Assembly: GCF_965208895.1 (NCBI RefSeq)
Contig: NZ_OZ242363.1
Coordinates: forward strand, 3,162,001-3,226,000
Origin: Poriferisodalis sp965208895
Lineage (GTDB): Bacteria > Actinomycetota > Acidimicrobiia > Acidimicrobiales > Poriferisodalaceae
Direction: 5' to 3'
Length of the DNA: 64,000 bases
The stretch's first letter is position 1; each line of letters opens with the position of its first letter. Below, one piece after another: positions 15,585-24,417 of this stretch. Under the pieces are notes generated by a model, which had not been told where the DNA came from, did not search any database, and saw nothing but the letters and a program-made list of their open reading frames with translations. The position numbers and the translations under genes are program-made.

Positions 15585-16400
15585 ATGTCCAACGGCTACG
15601 AGAACCTCGCCATAGATTCGCCAGCGCCCGGTGTCACCCGCATCACGCTCAACCGGCCCGAACGGCTCAATGCCATCACTCACGGACTCGTCAGCGAACT
15701 ACACGACGCGCTGAGCGCCGTCGACGCCGACCACGACGCCCGCGCCATCGTGCTCACGGGCGCCGGCCGGGGTTTCTGTGCCGGGCTGGACCTGACCGGC
15801 TACGGCACCGTGCCGGGTACCGAGGAGCACGGTGGCCCCCAGCGCGGCATGGCAGTCCAACAGGAGATCGCCGAATTGGTCCACCACATGCGCGACGTGC
15901 GCCAACCGATCATCGCAGCAATCAACGGTGCCGCGGCCGGTGGCGGATTCGCCATGGCTTGCGCCGCTGACATTCGTTACTGCGCCGAGAACGCCAAGTT
16001 CGGCACGGCTTTCGTGCGGCTCGGCATCTCGGGCTGCGACATCGGCGTGAGTTGGATGCTGCCTCGCCTCATCGGCGCCTCCCGGGCGTGGGAACTGCTG
16101 CTCACCGGCAGGGTCATCGACGCCGCCGAAGCCGACCGGATCGGGCTCGTCAGCGCGGTCGTCCCCGACGACGACCTCATGGACACCTGCTTGGGCGTCG
16201 CCGCCGAAATTGCCGCGAACAGTCCCTTCGGCGTGTGGATGACCAAGGAAGTCATGTGGTCGAACCTTGAGATCGGCAGCCTGCGCGCCGGCATCGACCT
16301 CGAGAATCGCACCCAGATCATGTCCTCGCTCACCGAGGACAGCAAAGAGGCCATGGCGTCGTTCCTCGAACGCCGCCAAGTCAAGTGGTCCAATCGCTGA
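15585..16400 (+). CDS. Enoyl-CoA hydratase/isomerase (crotonase) family protein
   Basis: A 271-residue protein using ATG 15585, which fits the family N-terminus (YENLAIDSPAPGVTRITLNR); the frame is open upstream but without family sequence. The acyl-CoA site and oxyanion hole are seen in LTGAGRGFCAGLDLTG and INGAAAGGGFAMACAADIRY. In the region where hydratases carry two catalytic glutamates, the sequence reads FVRLGISGCDIGVSWMLPRL, without either glutamate and with an Asp instead. The enzyme is therefore more likely another crotonase-fold activity, such as a dehydratase, isomerase or hydrolase, than a classical hydratase. It is divergent to the luciferase-like gene, 282 bp apart. Confidence 0.88.
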   Translation: MSNGYENLAIDSPAPGVTRITLNRPERLNAITHGLVSELHDALSAVDADHDARAIVLTGAGRGFCAGLDLTGYGTVPGTEEHGGPQRGMAVQQEIAELVHHMRDVRQPIIAAINGAAAGGGFAMACAADIRYCAENAKFGTAFVRLGISGCDIGVSWMLPRLIGASRAWELLLTGRVIDAAEADRIGLVSAVVPDDDLMDTCLGVAAEIAANSPFGVWMTKEVMWSNLEIGSLRAGIDLENRTQIMSSLTEDSKEAMASFLERRQVKWSNR

Positions 16401-16606
16401 CGCGCCACTTCTGATGTGCTCAATCGCAGCCCAAGCAGATTGCCGTTAGGCCTGCTCGCGGCGCCGCGAGATCAAATTGATTCGCATCCGACGACCCGGG
16501 CGTGCTTTCATGCAGTCCTCGTGAACGCACCCCGGAGCAATCTTCGGCCTCGCACTGATGGCCCTCGGGCACGATTCGCTCTTGGCGGTGACCGCGATAG
16601 GATGAT

Positions 16607-16691
16607 GCACATAGAACTGGCGCCTCCGATGAGGTGTCTCGTCGAGCACTACAGCCCGGCACATAGAACTGGCGCCTCCGATGAGGTGTCT
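16607..16691 (+). repeat. Two 33-bp direct repeats, each with an 8-bp hairpin
   Basis: The copies are 16607-16639 and 16659-16691, identical by eye, with a 52-bp period. Each holds GGCGCCTC-CGAT-GAGGTGTC, which as RNA folds to an 8-bp stem (with G-U pairs) closed by a CGAU tetraloop. Only two copies exist and there is no other CRISPR hallmark. Confidence 0.75.
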
Positions 16692-16692
16692 G

Positions 16693-16716
16693 GCGGGGGC
16701 CAAAAAGGGCCCCCGC
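16693..16716 (+). terminator. GC-rich hairpin with short T run upstream of the NYN gene
   Basis: GCGGGGGCC and GGCCCCCGC form a 9-bp stem with loop AAAAAG, followed by TTTAGCGTTT. It looks like an intrinsic terminator but ends only 19 bp before the NYN start, so it may end a small upstream RNA or act as an attenuator. Confidence 0.5.
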
Positions 16717-16735
16717 TTTAGCGTTTGGGGGACAG

Positions 16736-17662
16736 GTGGACTCGTTTCTGATCTTGGTTGACGCCGGGTATGTCTACGCGGCAGCAGGGACCCTGATTCA
16801 CGGTACGACAGCTCGCCGCGAACTCCTGCTGAACCACGGTGCCTTGCGCGACCATCTCGAGTCGTTCGGGCGCGACGAGACGGGCTCTTCCATGCTGCGG
16901 CTGTACTGGTATGACGCTGCGCCGAACCGGATGCCTACCCCTGAGCACGAACACATTGCCAACCTGCGGGGCGTTCAACTGCGCCTCGGTCGTTTGTCAA
17001 ACGCGGGCCTCCAAAAGGGCGTCGATTCACTGATCTATCGCGATCTCTTCACCCTGGCCAGATCTGGCCGCGTCAACGACGTGTTTCTGGTGGCGGGGGA
17101 CGAAGACCTGCTCGAAGGAGTACATGCGGCGAAGGATCTCGGCGTGCGAGTCCACCTGGTCGGCATCGAGCCCAACCAGAGCAATCAGTCCGCCGCGTTG
17201 CGTCAAGCAGCTGATGCGATCTATGTCCTCCAGCGAGAAGTGCTGTCGAAGATCCTGCATCAAAAGAGAGGCGACGAGCCGTCGCGCCAGTCAGCGGCGA
17301 GCCTGTCTGAGCCGTCACGCATCCATGACGAGCCCACAGACCATGGCGGGCATGCCGCGACTGTCGACGACGACGCGAGCCTGCAACAGGCTGCGCGGCA
17401 GGTAGCCCGCGAGTACTGGTCACAGGCTGGTTCAGACGACCGCACCCACCTTGCGCACGAGGTGCAGAGCACCGCGACCAACCGGCGTCTCCCGCAACGG
17501 ACCGACGGATGGATGCTGCGACTCGCGACCGAAGGTCTCGGCAGATGGCTCACCGAATCCGAGAAGTGGCGGGCTCGGGCTGAATTCTGGAAAGAAGTCG
17601 AGTTGATCCTGGCCGACGACGGGCGGCTGGAAGAACGCCTTGACCGCGATCCTCGAGAGTGA
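16736..17662 (+). CDS. NYN-domain (PIN-like) nuclease family protein
   Basis: A 308-residue protein whose first about 175 residues form a NYN domain: DSFLILVDAGYVYAAAGT with the first acidic residue (D9), then LQKGVDSLIYRDLF and VFLVAGDEDLLEGVHAAKDL carrying the other acidic residues, and VRVHLVGIEP. This domain is a PIN-like metal-dependent RNase fold. The C-terminal half is charged and helical, with no known domain. GTG 16736 was chosen because the domain starts right at it and GGGGGACAG lies just upstream. Possible roles are RNA decay or a toxin- or defence-like activity; nothing in the neighbourhood decides between them. The 5' hairpin cluster may control it. Confidence 0.85.
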   Translation: MDSFLILVDAGYVYAAAGTLIHGTTARRELLLNHGALRDHLESFGRDETGSSMLRLYWYDAAPNRMPTPEHEHIANLRGVQLRLGRLSNAGLQKGVDSLIYRDLFTLARSGRVNDVFLVAGDEDLLEGVHAAKDLGVRVHLVGIEPNQSNQSAALRQAADAIYVLQREVLSKILHQKRGDEPSRQSAASLSEPSRIHDEPTDHGGHAATVDDDASLQQAARQVAREYWSQAGSDDRTHLAHEVQSTATNRRLPQRTDGWMLRLATEGLGRWLTESEKWRARAEFWKEVELILADDGRLEERLDRDPRE

Positions 17663-17694
17663 TCCTCAGACCCGCATCGAGGGGGTCTCAGGAT
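17662..17694. terminator. Hairpin between convergent NYN and flavin monooxygenase genes
   Basis: ATCCTCAGACCC and GGGTCTCAGGAT pair over 12 positions with one mismatch around a 9-nt loop. It starts at the NYN stop and lies between converging genes, so it probably acts as a bidirectional terminator, although T runs are short. Confidence 0.5.
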
Positions 17695-17713
17695 GTCTTA
17701 GCCCAGCCCCGGG

Positions 17714-19633
17714 CTAGCCGGCGGGTTGGGCCACCCGTTCCGATTTGAACTCGAACAGATACGGGTCGAGCGATTCCTGGGCGGCGATCCGGAACTTGTG
17801 CCAGTAGCCGCCGCCGTAGTACGCCAAGCTGCCGGGCTGGGCATCGCCGTGCCCGTTGTAATACGACAGGCAGTCGCGCAGCGGAGCGGTGGTGATGTCG
17901 GCCACCCGGCAGTGCTCTGCGTAGGACACCTCTGAGTCTGCGGTGATGTCGACCACGTTGAGCGCTTTGTCGCGCATCTCGGTCAGCATCCAGATGATGT
18001 AGTCGCCGTGGGTGTCGATGGCGTCGGTGAAGTTGAAGCTGCCGCCGCCGCCTTGGGGGCCCGACACGATGAACAGGTTCGGGAACCCGTGGCTGTGCAG
18101 GCCGAGAAACGTCCGGGTGCCCTGGGTCTGCCACTTCTCGCTCAGCGTCACGCCGTCGCGGCCCTCGATCATGTTGAACGTCGAGGTTGCCATCCACTGG
18201 AACCCGGTGGCGTAGATGAGCACGTCGAGGGGGTACTCGATGCCCTCGTGCACGACACCCCGCTCGTTGATCTCCTGCACTCCCATCGGTGCGGTGTCTA
18301 CGAGGTGCACGTGCGCCAGGTTGAACGTGGGCAGGTACTCGTCGTGGAACGTCGGTCGCTTGCAGCCGTAGGGGTAGTACGGCTTCAGCGCCTCGGCCGT
18401 CGCAGGGTCCTCCACGATCGCGTCGACCCGGGCACGTATCTGTTCCATGATGCGGAAGTTCGTGTCGAGCTGCTTTTCCACCAGCTCCTCGGGCGACAGC
18501 TTGCGCTCGTGCTGCTTGCGCTCCTTGAAGTCCGCTACTCGGCCGGCCAGGTAGTCGTCGTTGGCCTTGATGGCAGTGCGGCCCGACGAGATGCGCGAGA
18601 AGCGCTTGCGCCGGGCCCGCGCCCAGCCGGGCTCCTTCGACCACTCGGCGATCTCTTCAGGGTCGGTGGCCCGCTGGTCGCGCACGTCGATCGACGAAGG
18701 CGTCCGCTGGAACACGTACAGCTCGCCGACCACCTTGGCGATCTCGGGAATGACCTGCACCGCCGTGGCACCGGTGCCGATGATGCCGACCCGCTTGCCT
18801 TCGAGATCGATGTTGTAGTCCCAGCGTGACGTGTGGAACGACTCTCCCTCGAAGCTGGCCATGCCGTCGATGCGGGCCAGCTTCGGGCTGGTCAGGATGC
18901 CGTTGGCCAGGATCACGTAGCGGGCTTTCATGGCATCGCCGCGGTCGGTGTAGACGGTCCAGCGGCCGGTCTGCTCGTCCCACACGGTCGAATCCACCGT
19001 GGTGTGGAACAGGCAGTGGTCGTAGAAGCCGAACTTGTCGGCCATCGACTGGCAGTACTCGAGGATCTCGAAGCCCGACGCGAACTTCATCGAGGGGATG
19101 TAGCCCATCTCCTCCAGCAGCGGCAGGTAGCTGTAGGACTCCACGTCGCAGGCGATGCCCGGGTAGCGGTTCCAGTACCAGGTGCCGCCGACGTCGCCGC
19201 CCTTCTCGCAGAAGCGCACGTCGGTGAAGCCGGCGTTGCTCAGCTTGTGCCACAGCAACAGCCCGGCGAACCCTGCCCCGATCACCAACACCTCGCATTC
19301 GTCGTCGAGCGCCTCACGCTCGATCGGCGGCTCCGAATACACGTCGTCGAGGTAACGCTTGAACTCGCCCTCCATCGCCATGTAATCCGCCGCGCCCCGG
19401 CGTCGTTCTTTGAAGTCCCGGTATTTGGCCTGCTCCTCGGCATTGAACACGGCACCAGGCGGAGGAGGCGGCAGCTCCTTGAGGTGCTCATCGGCTGTCA
19501 CCGAGTAGCCCTTGCCGGCGATCTTCTCCGATGCCTTCGCCGCTCGGGTGTTGAAGACCTTGCGACCCGTTTCGGAGTCGATGCTGATCGCTGGACGCAT
19601 GCCCACATCCTCTGCCGTCTGGCCTGCTGCCAT
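17714..19633 (-). CDS. Flavin-containing monooxygenase, Baeyer-Villiger type
   Basis: A 639-residue FAD- and NADPH-dependent monooxygenase. Counting from the ATG at 19633, the FAD-binding GAGFAG is at 119-124, the Baeyer-Villiger fingerprint FEGESFHTSRWD at 261-272 and the NADPH-binding GTGATAVQ at 286-293. An N-terminal extension of about 110 residues precedes the FAD domain, as in several long members acting on ketones or steroids. The start at 19633 is preferred over one 15 bp upstream because GGAGGT sits 7 bp before it. The enzyme would insert oxygen next to a carbonyl group; the substrate is unknown. It is divergent to the membrane protein gene. Confidence 0.93.
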   Translation of the reverse strand: MAAGQTAEDVGMRPAISIDSETGRKVFNTRAAKASEKIAGKGYSVTADEHLKELPPPPPGAVFNAEEQAKYRDFKERRRGAADYMAMEGEFKRYLDDVYSEPPIEREALDDECEVLVIGAGFAGLLLWHKLSNAGFTDVRFCEKGGDVGGTWYWNRYPGIACDVESYSYLPLLEEMGYIPSMKFASGFEILEYCQSMADKFGFYDHCLFHTTVDSTVWDEQTGRWTVYTDRGDAMKARYVILANGILTSPKLARIDGMASFEGESFHTSRWDYNIDLEGKRVGIIGTGATAVQVIPEIAKVVGELYVFQRTPSSIDVRDQRATDPEEIAEWSKEPGWARARRKRFSRISSGRTAIKANDDYLAGRVADFKERKQHERKLSPEELVEKQLDTNFRIMEQIRARVDAIVEDPATAEALKPYYPYGCKRPTFHDEYLPTFNLAHVHLVDTAPMGVQEINERGVVHEGIEYPLDVLIYATGFQWMATSTFNMIEGRDGVTLSEKWQTQGTRTFLGLHSHGFPNLFIVSGPQGGGGSFNFTDAIDTHGDYIIWMLTEMRDKALNVVDITADSEVSYAEHCRVADITTAPLRDCLSYYNGHGDAQPGSLAYYGGGYWHKFRIAAQESLDPYLFEFKSERVAQPAG

Positions 19634-19790
19634 GGTTCTGACCTCCATGCGTGCGCTTTGCGCTGGGCCGCCGGGTCGGCTGGGTGCTGGCCGCGCCAGC
19701 CGACCCCCATGCCCCGTTCGATGTTAGGGGAGGCGCGCGACACGTTGCCGGGCGGCCGCCTCGGCCGGGTGTGACAGCCTTCGCAACGAC

Positions 19791-21767
19791 ATGCAGCGTG
19801 ACATGCCGCGAGCATTCGTGTGGATCGCAGTGGGAACGGGCGTGCTGGCAGCCGTGCTCTCGGGACACCTGATCACGGCGATGGCCGCAGGCGGGCCGGT
19901 GGCGGTACCCGACGTCCCGGCCTATCTGGGCATTGCCCAATGGGTCGGCGGCGACGGGCTCGCGCCCCAGAGCATTCCGTTCCAGCCCGGCTACGGACTG
20001 CTGCTTGCACCGCTCGTGGCGCTGTCTGGGGTCTCGCTGCTGAGTGTCCAGGGCGAGGCGGTGCACCAGCTCGCGCTGATCGTGAATTCGCTGGCGGCAG
20101 CTGCAGCGGTCCTCGTTGCGGCACGTCTGGGAATGATCCTGTCCAGACGCTGGTGGGTGGCAGGTGTCGCAGGGTTGATCGCGGCCGTGCATCCGTCGCT
20201 GTCGAGTGCGTCTCGCATCGCGTGGCCTGAGACGCTGCTTGGGCTGACGGTGCTCGGCGTCGCGACGGTGGTCGCCCTCGCAATCCAACGCGGTACCGCC
20301 GCATGGCGGATCTGGGGCAGCGCAGGACTGCTGGCCACGCTGGCGGTGTCGCTCCACGCCAGGATGGTCGTGCTGGTAGTCGCCCTCGTCGTGACGGCAG
20401 CGGCGTGCCGCATCGGCCGCCGTGCCTGGGCGGCCCTCGGCGGCGGGCTGCTGATCGGCGCGGCCGCGACAACCATTGCGCTGCTGCTCACCGACACGTG
20501 GCCCCGAGCGCGGCTCAGCCAAGCAGCGCAGCTCGACCGTGGCCTCGAACCGATCGCCACGGTGTCCGGCCAGTTGCTGGCCCTGGGCGCGGGAACGGTC
20601 GGCCTCGGCCTGATCGGCCTCATCGCCGGCCTCAGTACCGCATTCGACCTGTTCCGACCGTTCCGATGGGGGCCTGCTGGCAATCCGGACGAGCTGATTG
20701 CCGGGGACGCTCCGGCAGCGACGACCGCCGTTGCGCCCGATCCAGAGGGTTGTTCCGGGCAGCGGCAGCGGGGAGGCGCCAACGGGGGCTCGCAGCGGGG
20801 CGATCCGCTTGCGGCAACGGCGCTGTTCGTAGCCCTCGGCGCCGTGGGGGCCGTGCTGGTTGGCGGTTGGACGCTGACCGGCAGCGACCGGGCGGATGCG
20901 GTGCTGTACGGGCGCTATCTCGACCCGTGGGCGGTGCCGCTCGCCATCGTGGCGCTTGGTTGGTTGGCAACACGATCTGCGAGGCAACGCCGCGACTCGA
21001 GAGTGCTGGCGGTGAGCGCAGCGGTGCCGCTGGTCGCCTGCGCCGTGGTCGTGGGCACAGCGAGCTCCTATGACGCATCTCCCCGCCGCATCATGACCCT
21101 GTCATTCAGCCCGGCGTGGATCTGGCTGGACGAGCGATTGGCTCTCGTTGCTGCGGCTGCGCTCGGCGTAACCCTCGTCGGCTTACTGATGGCTGCCGTC
21201 GTGCTGCGTCGAGAAACTGAGCCAGAAGGCGAAGCCGTGGCGCGTGCATCCCGTGAGCATGCAGCAACTCTGTCGCCGGATCCGGACGCAGACGGCCGGC
21301 CGTCGAGCTCGACGTGTGCTGCGGCATCGCGTCACGGCGTCACACGGCGACGAATGCCCGTGCAGAACTCCACGGCAGCTGTTGCACTCGTCGCGGCAGT
21401 CGTCGTGCTCGCAGCGGCAGCCACCGTGCTGAATCACCACCATCTCGCCGATGTCGGCAACGTCGCACACAACCAGGTCACCGCAGCCCATGCAGTTGCC
21501 GACGCCGCGGACTTCGGCGACCTGCAATGCCTCGCCCACGACCGAACAGGCGTGCCCGAGTACGCACTGTGGCTCTACCGCTTGGAAGTCCCCGAGATCG
21601 CACACGAACGGGTCCGCCTGAATTCCGGCAGCACGTCCTGTTCGGAGCTGGTCATTGCCGACGACGATCTCGCGGAGCGCTGCACGAATGCCCGGCACCT
21701 CGTCGACGAACCCGCCGCCTCATGGGCTCTGTGGCATCTGCCGCGGCGCATGTGCATTGGCCTGTGA
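19791..21767 (+). CDS. Polytopic membrane protein, possibly glycosyltransferase-like
   Basis: A 658-residue protein with many hydrophobic segments, for example FVWIAVGTGVLAAVLSGHL near the start, ALIVNSLAAAAAVLVAARLG, VVLVVALVVTAAACRIG and LGAVGAVLVGGWTL. A polar loop carrying DVPAYLGIAQWVGGDGLAPQ after the first segment and the WPETLLGLTVLG region resemble lipid-linked sugar glycosyltransferases of the GT-C fold, but I see no decisive motif. A long cytoplasmic-type linker at about 475-520 splits the last membrane segment from an extracellular C-terminal part with several cysteines. It ends 36 bp before the DUF3179 gene, so both may be co-transcribed. Confidence 0.7.
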   Translation: MQRDMPRAFVWIAVGTGVLAAVLSGHLITAMAAGGPVAVPDVPAYLGIAQWVGGDGLAPQSIPFQPGYGLLLAPLVALSGVSLLSVQGEAVHQLALIVNSLAAAAAVLVAARLGMILSRRWWVAGVAGLIAAVHPSLSSASRIAWPETLLGLTVLGVATVVALAIQRGTAAWRIWGSAGLLATLAVSLHARMVVLVVALVVTAAACRIGRRAWAALGGGLLIGAAATTIALLLTDTWPRARLSQAAQLDRGLEPIATVSGQLLALGAGTVGLGLIGLIAGLSTAFDLFRPFRWGPAGNPDELIAGDAPAATTAVAPDPEGCSGQRQRGGANGGSQRGDPLAATALFVALGAVGAVLVGGWTLTGSDRADAVLYGRYLDPWAVPLAIVALGWLATRSARQRRDSRVLAVSAAVPLVACAVVVGTASSYDASPRRIMTLSFSPAWIWLDERLALVAAAALGVTLVGLLMAAVVLRRETEPEGEAVARASREHAATLSPDPDADGRPSSSTCAAASRHGVTRRRMPVQNSTAAVALVAAVVVLAAAATVLNHHHLADVGNVAHNQVTAAHAVADAADFGDLQCLAHDRTGVPEYALWLYRLEVPEIAHERVRLNSGSTSCSELVIADDDLAERCTNARHLVDEPAASWALWHLPRRMCIGL

Positions 21768-21803
21768 ACATGGGGCCCAAGACTGCCGGAGTAGCGTCGC
21801 ACG

Positions 21804-23198
21804 ATGGCTCCACGACAGCGGCATCCGTCCCGGCTGAAGATCTCTCCGGCACGACGACTTGCCGCTGGCGGCATTCCGATACTGCTGGCGGCAGCGCTTG
21901 CATTCGTCGCACTGGGGTGTTCTGACACATCCTCAGACGACAATCAAGCTGCGTCTGACGCCGGCGTCACCACCGAGACCACCAATACCAGCGAGGCAGC
22001 GAGTGCCGACACCGCACCGGCGACGGCGGCCAGCGTGCCTTCGACGACCGCGCCCCCGACAAGTACTCGAGCCGAGGTGATCGTCGACGTCAAGGTCACG
22101 CAGATCCTCGGCGGCCCGCGCGAAGCCACCGTCTCGGCGCTGCGCGAGGGCATGACTGCACCGCTGTTGCCCGACCCGCTGGTCTCGCCGCTCGATGTCC
22201 TGTCCGGCGGGCCGGCGCCCGACGGCATCCCCTCCATCGACGTTCCGGAATTCGAACGAGCCACCGATGTCGGATTCCTGCAGCCCCAGGAGGCCGTCGT
22301 CACGCTCACCCTCAACGGCGATGCCCGCGCCTACCCGGTGCAGGTGCTGATATGGCACGAGATTGTCAATGACACCGTCGGCGGCGAGCCCGTCACCATC
22401 ACGTACTGCCCGCTGTGCAACACCGCCATCGGGTACTACCGGCAGCTCGACGACCGGATTCTCGACTTCGGCACCTCAGGCCGGCTCTACAACTCGGCGC
22501 TTGTCATGTACGACCGCCAGACCGAGAGCTTGTGGGCGCACTACACCGGCCAAGCCATCGCAGGCGCGCTCACCGGATCCCAACTCGAGTTCATACCAGT
22601 CGCCACGGTGGCCTTCGAGACGTTCCTCGACGAGCACCCCAAGGGCCTGGTGCTGACGCGGCCCGGCGGTTTCGGGCGCCAATACGGCACCAATCCCTAT
22701 GCCAACTACGACTCTCCCGACGGCAGACCGATCTTCCCCGTCAACGTGCCCGATCCGAGCCTGCCCCTGCAGACCCGCGTGCTGGTCATCCGCCACGGCG
22801 GCGAGTCGGTCGCGGTGCAGCACGACACGCTGCAGTCCGAAGGCGTGCTGTCGCTGGATCTGGACGGCTCGCAGGTCGTCGCCTTCCATCTGCCGGGCAC
22901 CGCCACGCCGATCCAGCACGATCAGGTCGCGTTCGGCCGCGATGTCGGCGCGACCGGAGTGTTCGACCCATCGGTGGACGGCCAGATGCTCACCTTCACG
23001 CGCGTGCCCGACGCTGCGAGCTCGGACGGCCCAGGAGGATTCACCGACGATCAGACCGGCACGACCTGGTCGATACTCGGCCGCGCCCTCGACGGCCCGC
23101 TAGCCGGAACCCAGCTACAGCCCATCGAGCACATCGACACGTTCTGGTTCGCAGCCGCCGCCAACGACCCCGACATCGACCTCCTCGCTACGCCCTGA
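21804..23198 (+). CDS. DUF3179-domain lipoprotein
   Basis: A 464-residue secreted protein. After a basic N-terminus a hydrophobic segment ends in the lipobox-like LGC at about residue 39, so it should be anchored to the outer face of the membrane. A Thr/Ser/Ala-rich linker (about 40-100) follows. The rest matches DUF3179: LNGDARAYPVQVLIWHEIVN, VTITYCPLCNTAIGYYR with a CxxC pair, RLYNSALVMYDRQTESLW, and a GGFGRQYGTNPYANYD segment. The role of DUF3179 is not known; the conserved cysteines and histidines could bind metal. It probably forms an operon with the membrane protein upstream. Confidence 0.9.
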   Translation: MAPRQRHPSRLKISPARRLAAGGIPILLAAALAFVALGCSDTSSDDNQAASDAGVTTETTNTSEAASADTAPATAASVPSTTAPPTSTRAEVIVDVKVTQILGGPREATVSALREGMTAPLLPDPLVSPLDVLSGGPAPDGIPSIDVPEFERATDVGFLQPQEAVVTLTLNGDARAYPVQVLIWHEIVNDTVGGEPVTITYCPLCNTAIGYYRQLDDRILDFGTSGRLYNSALVMYDRQTESLWAHYTGQAIAGALTGSQLEFIPVATVAFETFLDEHPKGLVLTRPGGFGRQYGTNPYANYDSPDGRPIFPVNVPDPSLPLQTRVLVIRHGGESVAVQHDTLQSEGVLSLDLDGSQVVAFHLPGTATPIQHDQVAFGRDVGATGVFDPSVDGQMLTFTRVPDAASSDGPGGFTDDQTGTTWSILGRALDGPLAGTQLQPIEHIDTFWFAAAANDPDIDLLATP

Positions 23199-23330
23199 CG
23201 CTCCCGGGCGCTCGGCGGGGTCGGTACCGCTTCGACAGGTCTGCATGGCGGCGCCGAACTCTGCGAGCTTGGGACCTGCTGGATTCCGGGAGCAGAGGGC
23301 GGTTCCGCCATGCAAACCGGGCGCGCTGCG

Positions 23331-23807
23331 CTAGTCGCCGTCGCCGATCTGTGATTGCAGGTAGCGCTCGACGCCGATGTCTTCGATGATGCTCTGCTGG
23401 GTCTCGATCCAGTCGAGATGCTCTTCCTCGCCGACCAGCAGATGCTCGAGAAGCTCCCGGGTGCCCGCATCTCCGTGGTCGAGGCACAGGCGGACACCGC
23501 TGCGGTAGCGGTCGATGGCGTTCTCCTCGAGCTGGCGATCCAGCGCGAGCTGTTCGGGAACGGTCTCGCCGATCATCACGGTCCCGAGGCGCTGCATATT
23601 GGGCAGCGCGTCGAGCAGCAGGATGCGCTCGATGAGCTTCTCGGCGTCTCGCATTTCTTCGATGGACTCTTCGTGGTACTGCGACGCCAGCCGCCCGTAC
23701 CCCCAGTTGTCAGCGATTTTCGAAGCGGCGAAGTACTGGTTGATGGCCGTCAGTTCGGCCGTCAGTGCTTCGTTCAGAAACTCGATGACCTCGGGCACTC
23801 CACGCAT
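23331..23807 (-). CDS. bfr: Bacterioferritin
   Basis: A 158-residue four-helix bacterioferritin: VIEFLNEALTAELTAINQYF, YHEESIEEMRDAEKLIERIL with the Met that would bind haem between subunits, ALPNMQRLGTVMIGE, and LLVGEEEHLDWIETQ with the second Glu and His of the iron site. Compared with E. coli Bfr, the ferroxidase His54 (in EMKH) is Asp here (EMRD); the other ligands are in place. The protein stores iron as ferric mineral in a 24-subunit shell. With its ferredoxin and the metal regulator on the same strand it makes an iron module. Confidence 0.95.
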   Translation of the reverse strand: MRGVPEVIEFLNEALTAELTAINQYFAASKIADNWGYGRLASQYHEESIEEMRDAEKLIERILLLDALPNMQRLGTVMIGETVPEQLALDRQLEENAIDRYRSGVRLCLDHGDAGTRELLEHLLVGEEEHLDWIETQQSIIEDIGVERYLQSQIGDGD

Positions 23808-23991
23808 GGTTCCACCCTACGCGCAGGCTGCGCGCAGACACACCGCGGCCGATGACCCAAGCGGGCGCCCTCGCAGCCAATAGGACGCGCGAAAAGATCA
23901 ACCCGTCCGCTGTCGCAACTCCTGTTTCCCGCTTTTGCTCGCTGTCGCTCGCGGGCCGCTCGGGCCACGGCTTCGCCTGCGGGTTCAGCCT

Positions 23992-24222
23992 CTATGCGCC
24001 GACAGCGATCGGGTCGAATGCGATCGAGCGCACCGTGTGGTGCGCCCCCTCAAGCGCCACATCCCGGCACTGATCCAGCACTGCCCGGATCGTCATCAGG
24101 CAGCTGCCGCAATCGGTGCCCGCACCGCACGCCCGCCCGATGGCGCCCACGGAGTCGGCGCCCTGGGCCGCAAGGTGGCGGATAGTCGTCTCATTGGTGG
24201 TGAGACACTGGCAGACGATCAT
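23992..24222 (-). CDS. bfd: Bacterioferritin-associated ferredoxin
   Basis: A 76-residue [2Fe-2S] protein. The start MIVCQCLTTNETTIRHL (ATG at 24222) and CGAGTDCGSC give the family's CxC plus CxxxxxCxxC cysteine set; the open frame extends upstream but without family sequence. Bfd binds bacterioferritin and passes electrons to release stored iron. It lies 184 bp upstream of bfr on the same strand; the gap holds no gene that I can see. Expression under the nearby iron regulator is likely. Confidence 0.92.
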   Translation of the reverse strand: MIVCQCLTTNETTIRHLAAQGADSVGAIGRACGAGTDCGSCLMTIRAVLDQCRDVALEGAHHTVRSIAFDPIAVGA

Positions 24223-24297
24223 CGAAGCGGTGGTCTCCGGAATGGCACAGGCGCACACCAGTGAGCGTGAGCGGCGCACGCAACCTTGATGTCCAAT

Positions 24298-24313
24298 GTT
24301 AGGCGACGCTAAC
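24298..24313. promoter_or_regulatory. Possible DtxR-family operator upstream of bfd
   Basis: GTTAGGCGACGCTAAC has 5-bp palindromic arms (GTTAG/CTAAC) and resembles one half-site arrangement of IdeR boxes, though spacing differs from the usual 19-bp box. It lies 76 bp before bfd and 105 bp after the regulator gene. It is only a candidate. Confidence 0.3.
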
Positions 24314-24417
24314 GCACAACGCGCAAGTGCTGGTCGAGCCAGCGCGCAAGCGCTGATCGGCACAGCGCAATCACACCGGTGCAGCAAGAACTCCGCGAGC
24401 GTGCGGCCCTGCGTTGC

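Larger units (their letters stand above)
16401..16735. other. Non-coding stretch with tandem hairpin repeats
   Basis: No convincing gene is seen between the crotonase and NYN genes. The left 200 bp show nothing clear. The right part holds two copies of a 33-bp hairpin-forming repeat and a GC-rich hairpin, listed separately. The layout would suit a leader RNA or a small RNA ahead of the NYN gene. Confidence 0.5.

Noticed and set aside
16607..16691. Possible CRISPR array
   Set aside because: Only two repeats with one 19-bp spacer and no cas genes; the hairpin content and position fit an RNA leader or small RNA better.
24298..24313. Canonical IdeR box
   Set aside because: Only the outer TTAG/CTAA arms match and the spacing is wrong for the 19-bp consensus; kept only as a low-confidence operator.
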